Shown here one piece after another: positions 24,418 to 30,743 of a stretch of DNA of 64,000 bases. Source of the stretch: an uncultured Maribacter sp. Its GTDB lineage: Bacteria; Bacteroidota; Bacteroidia; Flavobacteriales; Flavobacteriaceae. The stretch spans positions 930,001 through 994,000 of the forward strand of contig CANMKG010000001.1 of the NCBI GenBank assembly GCA_947498505.1, in the 5' to 3' direction. How positions within the stretch are numbered: position 1 is the first letter of the stretch; every line of letters begins with the position of its first letter. A program made the position numbers and the translations under genes. The notes beneath the pieces are model-generated. The model was not told the DNA's origin. It did no database searches and saw nothing but the letters and a program-made list of their open reading frames with translations.

Positions 24418-24993
24418 TTGAATTTGATTGCTCAAAAAATTGTTATAACTGGAGGTCCAGGTACAGGTAAAACATCAATAATAAATGCATTAGAACAAGA
24501 CGGTTTTTTTTGTTTTCATGAGGTTATTAGAACAATGACTCTTGAGGCAAAAAAAGAAACTAATCCCAATTCCCAAGTTTCTAACCCATTAGCATTTGCC
24601 AATGACCCATTTTTATTCAACAAAAAATTACTTGAAGCTAGAATACAGCAGCATATTGAGGGTGATAGCATAAAAAAAAATGTGCTTTTTTACGACCGTG
24701 GCGTTCCTGATGTTTTGGCTTACATGGATTATTTTAAGCAAGAATATACCAAAACATTTATTGATGCTTGCAAAACGCATCAATATCAAAAAATTTTTAT
24801 CCTCCCTCCATGGGAAGAGATTTACATTTCAGACAATGAACGCCTTGAGAGTTTTGACGAGGCCATAGAAATTCATAATCATCTAGAAATCACATACAAA
24901 TTGTTTGATTATGATGTTATTTTTGTACCATTAGGTAGTGTTGAAGAACGAAAAAACTTTATCCTAAATCAAATCAAAAAAGATAGTGCTTAA
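24418..24993 (+). CDS. AAA_28/NadR-like P-loop ATPase
   Basis: A 191-residue P-loop protein. Walker A is IVITGGPGTGKTSII near residues 8-22, and FYDRGVPDVLAYM near residue 90 carries the DRG motif seen in nucleoside or nicotinamide riboside kinase-like P-loop proteins. The protein ends near the conserved FVPLGSVEERKNFIL. It may phosphorylate a small molecule; substrate unknown. The start is TTG, because the first ATG lies far inside the fold. The recQ gene starts within its last eight bases. Confidence 0.78.
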   Translation: MNLIAQKIVITGGPGTGKTSIINALEQDGFFCFHEVIRTMTLEAKKETNPNSQVSNPLAFANDPFLFNKKLLEARIQQHIEGDSIKKNVLFYDRGVPDVLAYMDYFKQEYTKTFIDACKTHQYQKIFILPPWEEIYISDNERLESFDEAIEIHNHLEITYKLFDYDVIFVPLGSVEERKNFILNQIKKDSA

Positions 24994-26881
24994 AAGTCCA
25001 AAAGATGTATTAGCTAAATATTGGGGATTTCCTAGTTTTAGAGGATCCCAAGAACAGATTATTAATACTGTTTTAAATGGCACTGATGTAATTGCACTTT
25101 TACCAACAGGTGGCGGAAAATCCATTTGTTTTCAGGTCCCGGCATTAATCAATGATGGAATTTGTATTGTTGTTTCTCCACTAATCGCTTTAATACAAAA
25201 TCAAGTAGATACCCTAAACCAAAAAGGAATTAAAGCTATTGGATTAACAGGCGGAAAATCATTTGAAGAGGTAAACAACTTGCTTGATAATTGTTTGTAC
25301 GGGAATTATAAATTTTTGTATCTATCACCAGAGCGGCTTCAACAGGATGTTATAAAGGACAGACTACTACAAATGAAAATTAATTTGTTTGTAATAGACG
25401 AGGCTCATTGTATTTCGCAATGGGGACATGACTTTAGACCTGCGTATTTAGCCTGCTCGCAGTTAAGAACATTGGTTCCTCATATTCCAATTATAGCACT
25501 CACAGCAACAGCGACAAAAAATGTAATCATAGATATTGGAGAAATTTTAAATCTTAAGAATCCATTAACTATTAAGGATTCTTTTTTTAGAAAAAACCTC
25601 GCTTTTAAAGTATTGGAAGATGAAGATAAAAACCACCAATTAAAGAGGCTGCTCTCTAACACTAAACATAGCAGTATTGTTTATGTTAGAAATAGAAAAT
25701 CTGCAGAGTCATTAGCTAAACTAATTGCAGCCTCAAATAGTACAGCTACCTTTTTTCATGGAGGAATTCCTCAAAAAGAAAAAAAAGAAAAGCTTCAGCA
25801 ATGGTTGGATAATAAGGTACAAGTAATGGTTGCTACAAACGCATTTGGAATGGGAATAGATAAGCCAGATGTTAAATTGGTTGTCCATTATCAAATTCCT
25901 GATTGTATTGAAAACTATTTTCAGGAAGCAGGTAGAGCTGGTAGAGATGGACAATACGCTGAAGCTATTTTAATTACTAATAAAGCTGATGAAACCAGGT
26001 TAAAAAGACAATTTTTAAGTGTTTTACCCGATATTTATTTTTTAAAAACCGCTTACAACAAACTAAACAACTATTTTCAAATATCATACGGAGAAGGACA
26101 TAACACGAAGCATCAATTAAACTTTAATGAATTCTGCAGTATTTATAAGTTTAATCCCTTACTAGCATATAACGCTTTCAAAATTTTAGACCAAAATTCT
26201 GTAATTGCTTTAAGCAAAGCCTACTTTACGAAAACCACTGTACAATTTATTACATCAAAAAATGTATTGATGGAATACCTACAAAACAATCAATACCTGA
26301 GTAATATTGTGCAAACTATCTTAAGAACTTATGGAGGTATTTTTGAATTTGAAACTAAAATAAATACGCACCTAGTTTCTAAAAAAGCTAGTGTACAAGA
26401 AAAAAATGTTATTTCAGCCTTAGAACAGCTTCAAGAACATAATATTGTTAACTATCAAGGAAAACATAGTGACCTTGAAATTACCTTTCTTGTTCCAAGA
26501 GAAGATGATATTGCAATTAACCTTTTTGCTAAAAAAGTTAAGGAACAGCAAAGCATAAAAATAGATAACATAAACAAAATGCTAACTTTTATAAACTCCA
26601 AAAGTGTTTGTAGAAGTATTCAATTGTTAAACTATTTTGGAGAATCAAAAAAAGAGGTTTGCGGGATGTGCGATGTTTGTATTTCTCAAAAACAAGAAAA
26701 CACAGAAGTTTCGACAATAGTTTCAGAAATAAAACAGCTTTTAAAGAAAAAAAAATATACTTCAAGAGAATTAATTTCTATGCTAAAACATAACCAAGCT
26801 TTGGTATTAGATATTTTAAAACAAATGCTGGAAGACAATATTATTGTTATTAATACAAAAAACGAATACACACTTAGTTAA
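24986..26881 (+). CDS. recQ: RecQ family ATP-dependent DNA helicase
   Basis: A 3'-to-5' DNA helicase used in recombination and replication repair. The 631-residue protein has the Q motif region (FPSFRGSQEQIINTVL), Walker A LLPTGGGKSICFQ near residue 37, DEAH as VIDEAHCISQWGHDFRP near residue 138, SAT-like LTATATK near residue 174, and motif VI QEAGRAGRDG near residue 318. The RecQ-Ct zinc ligands are seen in CRSIQLLNYFGE and CGMCDVC near residues 560-575. A canonical HRDC domain is not obvious in the last 50 residues. The start is GTG at 24986, overlapping the upstream stop. Confidence 0.92.
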   Translation: MLKSPKDVLAKYWGFPSFRGSQEQIINTVLNGTDVIALLPTGGGKSICFQVPALINDGICIVVSPLIALIQNQVDTLNQKGIKAIGLTGGKSFEEVNNLLDNCLYGNYKFLYLSPERLQQDVIKDRLLQMKINLFVIDEAHCISQWGHDFRPAYLACSQLRTLVPHIPIIALTATATKNVIIDIGEILNLKNPLTIKDSFFRKNLAFKVLEDEDKNHQLKRLLSNTKHSSIVYVRNRKSAESLAKLIAASNSTATFFHGGIPQKEKKEKLQQWLDNKVQVMVATNAFGMGIDKPDVKLVVHYQIPDCIENYFQEAGRAGRDGQYAEAILITNKADETRLKRQFLSVLPDIYFLKTAYNKLNNYFQISYGEGHNTKHQLNFNEFCSIYKFNPLLAYNAFKILDQNSVIALSKAYFTKTTVQFITSKNVLMEYLQNNQYLSNIVQTILRTYGGIFEFETKINTHLVSKKASVQEKNVISALEQLQEHNIVNYQGKHSDLEITFLVPREDDIAINLFAKKVKEQQSIKIDNINKMLTFINSKSVCRSIQLLNYFGESKKEVCGMCDVCISQKQENTEVSTIVSEIKQLLKKKKYTSRELISMLKHNQALVLDILKQMLEDNIIVINTKNEYTLS

Positions 26882-26883
26882 AA

Positions 26884-27831
26884 ATGAAAGACATTAAGAT
26901 AGTTTTTATGGGAACGCCAGACTTTGCTGTTACTATTTTAGATAGTTTGGTAAAGCAAAGCTTCAATGTGGTTGGAGTAATTACTGCTCCAGATAAACCA
27001 GCAGGAAGGGGGCGAAAAATTAATGAGTCTGCGGTTAAAAAATATGCGGTAGCTAATAATTTGACAGTTCTACAACCAACAAATTTAAAGGACGAAGCAT
27101 TTTTATCAGATTTAAAAGCCCTAGAAGCTAACTTACAAATTGTAGTTGCATTTAGAATGTTACCTAAAGTTGTTTGGAGTATGCCAAAGTTAGGCACGTT
27201 TAACTTGCACGCCTCGTTACTTCCGCAATACAGAGGTGCCGCGCCAATTAATTGGGCAATTATTAATGGAGAAAAGGAAACTGGAGTTACCACTTTCTTT
27301 ATAGATGATAAAATTGACACCGGAGAAATTATATTTCAAAAAAAATGTGCTATTAAGGATGATGAATCTGCTGGAGAATTACACGATAAATTAATGTATT
27401 TAGGAGCCGATTTGGTTATTGAAACCGTTACGCATATACAAAGCGGTACTGTTGAAACTAAAAAACAACCAGATTCTAGTACATTAAAGTCCGCATACAA
27501 AATTCATAAGTCCACTTGTCAAATTAACTGGAAAGATTCTATTCACAATATATATAATCATATTAGAGGACTTAGTCCTTATCCTGGTGCTTGGACTACA
27601 CTAACAAATGACAAAGAAGAAATACCATTAAAAATATATAAGGTAAGCAAAAGCATTGAAGACCATAATTTTAAGATTGGTGAGATTAAGAGCACAAAAA
27701 AAGAAATGAAAGTTGCCGTAGATGGGGGGTACATTTTGTTAGAAGAAATTCAACTTCCTGGTAAACGAAAAATGAAAACAATTGATGTATTAAATGGCTT
27801 AAATGTAGAAAAAAATCACTATGTCGCCTAA
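26884..27831 (+). CDS. fmt: Methionyl-tRNA formyltransferase
   Basis: Formylates initiator methionyl-tRNA. The 315-residue protein opens with IVFMGTPDFAVTILDSL and has PDKPAGRGRK near residue 38. The formyl-transfer motif is NLHASLLPQYRGAAPINWAI near residues 107-126, with catalytic Asn, His and Asp (in IDDKIDTGEI). The C-terminal domain begins near residue 205. The ATG lies two bases after the recQ stop, making it the last gene of the 24418-27831 operon. Confidence 0.95.
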   Translation: MKDIKIVFMGTPDFAVTILDSLVKQSFNVVGVITAPDKPAGRGRKINESAVKKYAVANNLTVLQPTNLKDEAFLSDLKALEANLQIVVAFRMLPKVVWSMPKLGTFNLHASLLPQYRGAAPINWAIINGEKETGVTTFFIDDKIDTGEIIFQKKCAIKDDESAGELHDKLMYLGADLVIETVTHIQSGTVETKKQPDSSTLKSAYKIHKSTCQINWKDSIHNIYNHIRGLSPYPGAWTTLTNDKEEIPLKIYKVSKSIEDHNFKIGEIKSTKKEMKVAVDGGYILLEEIQLPGKRKMKTIDVLNGLNVEKNHYVA

Positions 27832-27914
27832 AGCCCCGCTATCATTGGGCTGCCAGAAATGTAAATAATGCCCTACTTTATTAACAAACAGCATTAGTTA
27901 TCAACAAAAACAGC

Positions 27915-27950
27915 GATTTCCCCCCAATTTACTTGCGTTGGTGGGAAATC
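27915..27950. promoter_or_regulatory. Inverted repeat covering the -33 region of the HU promoter
   Basis: Arms GATTTCCC and GGGAAATC are perfect 8-base partners, followed inward by one mismatch and four more pairs (CCAA/TTGG), with a 10-base loop that contains the TTG of the -33 element. It lies upstream of the predicted transcription start, so it would act as DNA (an operator) for the HU gene, or as an RNA hairpin at the 3' end of the fmt message. No T-run follows it. Confidence 0.45.
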
Positions 27951-27962
27951 CATATAAATTTG
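27933..27962 (+). promoter_or_regulatory. Two-part sigma-ABfr promoter for the HU gene
   Basis: TTG at 27933-27935 and TAAATTTG at 27955-27962 with a 19-base spacer fit the Bacteroidota promoter pattern TTG-N17-23-TAnnTTTG. The predicted start leaves a leader of about 40 bases before ATG 28008. Confidence 0.65.
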
Positions 27963-28007
27963 TTGAAGGATTAAAATTATTTTAACAACAATTAATTTAA
28001 TTACATT

Positions 28008-28280
28008 ATGAACAAAACAGAATTAATCGATGCTATGGCAGCAGACGCTGGCATCACAAAAGCAGCAGCTAAAAAATCATTAGAGTCTTTCTTAGGTAAC
28101 GTAGAAGGTTCACTTAAAAAAGGAGATAGAGTTTCTCTAGTTGGTTTTGGATCATGGTCTGTTTCTAAAAGAAACGCTAGAGAAGGAAGAAACCCTTCAA
28201 CTGGAAAAACTATCCAGATTGCAGCAAAAAATGTTGTAAAGTTTAAAGCAGGTGCTGATTTAGGTAAAGCTGTAAACTAG
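28008..28280 (+). CDS. HU family DNA-binding protein
   Basis: A 90-residue nucleoid protein of the HU/IHF family that bends DNA as a dimer. The opening MNKTELIDAMAADAGITKAAAKKSL and the beta-arm region SLVGFGSWSVSKRNAREGRNPSTGK (quoted in part: GFGSWSVSKRNAREGRNP) are unmistakable, and the arm carries the DNA-intercalating Pro. Length is normal for HU. It is a single-gene unit with its own two-part promoter and a perfect palindromic terminator. Many codons differ from the A/T-richest choice, as expected for a highly expressed gene; this is an impression, not a calculation. Confidence 0.93.
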   Translation: MNKTELIDAMAADAGITKAAAKKSLESFLGNVEGSLKKGDRVSLVGFGSWSVSKRNAREGRNPSTGKTIQIAAKNVVKFKAGADLGKAVN

Positions 28281-28301
28281 TAAAAAATATTTATTTAGTT
28301 T

Positions 28302-28330
28302 AAAAAGCGCTTCATATGAAGCGCTTTTTT
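28302..28330. terminator. Terminator after the HU gene
   Basis: A 28-base perfect palindrome centred on CATATG (arms AAAAAGCGCTTCAT / ATGAAGCGCTTTTT) followed by further T residues. It follows the HU stop by about 20 bases. Confidence 0.9.
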
Positions 28331-28392
28331 TGTTACCCATTCTTTTCTTTTTATTATAAATGTCTTATTTTAGAGAATAAAGCCACAATTAA

Positions 28393-28953
28393 ATGGAAAA
28401 TTTATCACCACAAAAAGGAAAGCTTTTAATTGCTGAACCATCTTTGACGGGTGATGTTTCGTTCAATAGATCTGTTGTTTTGCTTGCAGAACATAATGAC
28501 GAAGGTTCGGTAGGTTTTATTCTTAATAAACCTTTAGAATATCTTATTAGTGATTTAGTTAAAGAAATAAATCTTCCTTTTCAAGTATACAATGGAGGCC
28601 CTGTAGAACAGGATAATTTATACTTTATTCATAAGGTTCCGGATTTAATTACAAATAGCATTGAAATATCTGACGGAATTTTTTGGGGTGGAGATTTTGA
28701 AAAAACCGTTGACTTAATAAATAACGAAACTATTTCGGAACACGATATTCGTTTTTTTCTTGGCTATTCTGGCTGGGCTTCATTGCAATTAGATGAAGAG
28801 TTATCTTCAAACTCTTGGATTATTGTTAAGAACGAGTACGAGAGTAACATCATTCAAAAGTCCACCGTTGCATTTTGGAAAGAAAAAATGATTGAACTTG
28901 GAGGGAATTACCTTCTATGGTCAAATGCTCCCGAAAACCCTAGTTTAAATTAA
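28393..28953 (+). CDS. YqgE/AlgH family protein
   Basis: A 186-residue cytosolic protein of the UPF0301 (YqgE/AlgH) family. The family start is clear in KGKLLIAEPSLTGDVSFNRSVVLL (quoted in part: LLIAEPSLTGDVSFNRSV), with GFILNKPL near residue 42, VYNGGPVEQDNLYFIH near residue 65, and FLGYSGWASLQLDEEL near residue 121. The biochemical role is not settled. It runs tail to tail with the aminotransferase gene, overlapping by four bases. Confidence 0.9.
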   Translation: MENLSPQKGKLLIAEPSLTGDVSFNRSVVLLAEHNDEGSVGFILNKPLEYLISDLVKEINLPFQVYNGGPVEQDNLYFIHKVPDLITNSIEISDGIFWGGDFEKTVDLINNETISEHDIRFFLGYSGWASLQLDEELSSNSWIIVKNEYESNIIQKSTVAFWKEKMIELGGNYLLWSNAPENPSLN

Positions 28954-29810
28954 TTGCTTTTTGTTTGTTCCAAACGCACAGCCATATTCAACTTTCCAAT
29001 TAAATCCTTGGCTAAAGTATTCTCAAATTGCTTTTTTCGGTACTTAGTTATTGATTGAATGCCCATCACGGTATTTGTTATAAACAATTCATCTGCTTTT
29101 TGTAAATCAAATGGAGAAATAGAAGCCTCTTCGAGCTGATAAGCTTCATTCTTTTTAAGAATTTCGATTAACTTTTTTCGAATTATACCATTTAAACATC
29201 CGTCTGATAATGGCGGTGTTTTTACAATATTATTCTTAACAAGAAAAATATTGCCATTTGTTGCTTCCACAATTTGTTTAGCATTGTTAATTAGTAAACA
29301 ATTGACGTAATCGTTTTCTTTAGCATAAATATTGGCTAAAACGTTAACAAGTTTATTACTGGTTTTAAGTGTAGACAACATATCACTATTAACCGTAAAA
29401 TCTTTAAACAATTCTACTTCGTACGCGTTATCATTAAAAGTATAAAAAGGTGTAGCTAATTCTTTGGCCTCTATGATGTACGAAACTTCACGGGTTTCTG
29501 GCATATACAAACCACCATCCTTTCTAAAAACCGTAAGTCTAACTCTTGACGGAGATTTTTCTAAACCATTAGCGGTAACAGTTTTTATAATTTGGTCCTT
29601 TAAAAACTCAAAAGTAAAATTCATTGGAATTTCCATACGTAAAATTCGCATTGAAGCCATCAGCCTTAAATAATGGTCTTCCCATAAAAAAACCTCTCCA
29701 TTCACTGCTCGAATAGTTTCAAATAATGCATCTCCATATCGTAATCCTCTATTTTCTTGATTCAGAAAAAAAGAATTTTTAGCAACTATATCTCCGTTAA
29801 AATTGACCAT
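28950..29810 (-). CDS. Class IV aminotransferase (aminodeoxychorismate lyase-like)
   Basis: A 286-residue PLP enzyme of fold type IV. Landmarks are RGLRYGDALFETIRAVNG near residues 22-39, the probable PLP Lys in LKTSNKLVNVLANIYAKE (the TSNK Lys near residue 147), the E region QIVEATNGNIFLVKN near residue 178, and TPPLSDGCLNGIIRKKLIE near residue 197. The family includes 4-amino-4-deoxychorismate lyase (PabC), branched-chain and D-amino-acid aminotransferases. PabC-like is my best guess given the length and the lack of branched-chain-specific features. No folate gene is adjacent. Confidence 0.8.
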   Translation of the reverse strand: MVNFNGDIVAKNSFFLNQENRGLRYGDALFETIRAVNGEVFLWEDHYLRLMASMRILRMEIPMNFTFEFLKDQIIKTVTANGLEKSPSRVRLTVFRKDGGLYMPETREVSYIIEAKELATPFYTFNDNAYEVELFKDFTVNSDMLSTLKTSNKLVNVLANIYAKENDYVNCLLINNAKQIVEATNGNIFLVKNNIVKTPPLSDGCLNGIIRKKLIEILKKNEAYQLEEASISPFDLQKADELFITNTVMGIQSITKYRKKQFENTLAKDLIGKLNMAVRLEQTKSN

Positions 29811-29863
29811 AAAAAAAGCCTTAAAAAAATTAAGGCCAAATATACTATTAATATCAGGGATGA

Positions 29864-30247
29864 TTAATTAGAACCTATAATATGTTTTAAATCGGAAACT
29901 TGATTCTCCCATAACATTTTAGCCTCATCCAATTCATCTTCTTCTGCAAAGTCGATAATAAATAATGAAACATCCTTTGTAATTTCATCTACTATTATGC
30001 GCATTTCAAAATAGCTATCATCATCATTCTCCGACCAAGCAAACTTTACAAAGTCATCATTCTTTTTCTTTAACAGTTTAGCTTCTTCTTCTGCCCCATC
30101 CCATATAAACGAAAAAATCTCTCCTCTTGAATTAACATTATCAGCAAACCATTCTGAAAGCCCAGAAGGTGTAGATAAATACTGATATAACAGTTGTGGT
30201 GACGCTTGTATTACAAACTCTATCTCAAATTTTATTTTATCACTCAT
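29864..30247 (-). CDS. START-like (AHSA1/SRPBCC) domain protein
   Basis: A 127-residue cytosolic protein with the SRPBCC/START fold. FEIEFVIQASPQLLYQYLST opens the first strand and helix, and PSGLSEWFADNV follows. A longer frame opens at 30340, but the first 31 codons are unlike the family, and ATG 30247 (MSDKIKFEIEF) fits. The C-terminus is acidic (EEDELDEAKMLWENQV). It reads toward the aminotransferase gene with a 54-base gap. Ligand unknown. Confidence 0.8.
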   Translation of the reverse strand: MSDKIKFEIEFVIQASPQLLYQYLSTPSGLSEWFADNVNSRGEIFSFIWDGAEEEAKLLKKKNDDFVKFAWSENDDDSYFEMRIIVDEITKDVSLFIIDFAEEDELDEAKMLWENQVSDLKHIIGSN

Positions 30248-30328
30248 TCTAAATTGTTTTCTATTGCCAATATATATATTTCTAAAAGATAAAAAAACAA
30301 AACAGATATAATATTTCCCTAAAGTAAT

Positions 30329-30360
30329 TTTGAAGATCAAAAAATTAAGCTATATATTTG
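30329..30360 (+). promoter_or_regulatory. Promoter of the tRNA-Met gene
   Basis: TTTG at 30329-30332 and TATATTTG at 30353-30360 are separated by 20 bases, a full match to the Bacteroidota promoter. The tRNA begins 20 bases after the -7 box. Confidence 0.65.
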
Positions 30361-30379
30361 CAGCCGCTTACAGCGAAAT

Positions 30380-30453
30380 GGCGAGGTAGCTCAGTTGGTT
30401 AGAGCGTCGGATTCATAACCCGGAGGTCACGAGTTCAACTCTCGTTCTCGCTA
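30380..30453 (+). tRNA. tRNA-Met (anticodon CAT)
   Basis: A complete 74-base cloverleaf: seven-base acceptor stem with G-U pairs at both ends, D arm AGCTCAGTTGGTTAGAGC, anticodon loop TTCATAA (CAT), and T arm ACGAG-TTCAACT-CTCGT. The 3' CCA is not encoded (the DNA continues CAA). Position 1-72 pairs as G-U instead of the C-A mismatch of initiators, so an elongator is more likely; a tRNA-Ile with modified CAT cannot be excluded. It sits at the left edge of the accessory glycan region. Confidence 0.93.
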
Positions 30454-30454
30454 C

Positions 30455-30505
30455 AAAATAAACCCATGGTTATTAGCAATATACTGCTTATTTTACCATG
30501 GGTTT
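30455..30505. repeat. Stem-loop repeat, copy 1 (next to tRNA-Met)
   Basis: An 11-base perfect stem (AAACCCATGGT at 30460-30470, ACCATGGGTTT at 30495-30505) encloses a 24-base loop that has its own AGCA/TGCT pairing. Its first 33 bases recur at 50103-50135 with one difference. It begins two bases after the tRNA and may end tRNA transcription, though no T-run follows. See copy 2. Confidence 0.75.
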
Positions 30506-30740
30506 GTTAATTTCGAACTATTATAATTCCCTTTGGAATTGCTTCGTAATTCCATTAAAGCTTGATTTTTACCTACCAGTTCTAACCTTAATAGTTTAAC
30601 TTCCTTTTGAAGCTCTAAAATATCTGTAGATAACTTTTCTTTAGTTCCTTATTAAATAACCATAATATCCTTGTTCTCTTTTTTTGATTGAATTATGTAT
30701 TCTTCATCATAAAGCATCTTTAATTTTGCTGGTTTAGACT
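30506..30740 (-). pseudogene. Possible decayed coding remnant
   Basis: The 290-base gap between tRNA-Met and the GH2 gene has no intact gene. On the minus strand one frame reads MLYDEEYIIQSKKENKDI, two stop codons, then EKLSTDILELQKEVKLLRLE and QALMELRSNSKGN, a heptad-like Leu pattern. The continuity of a protein-like frame across two stops suggests a dead gene, perhaps the tail of a transposase or regulator, but I do not recognise the family. Confidence 0.25.
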
Positions 30741-30743
30741 TAA

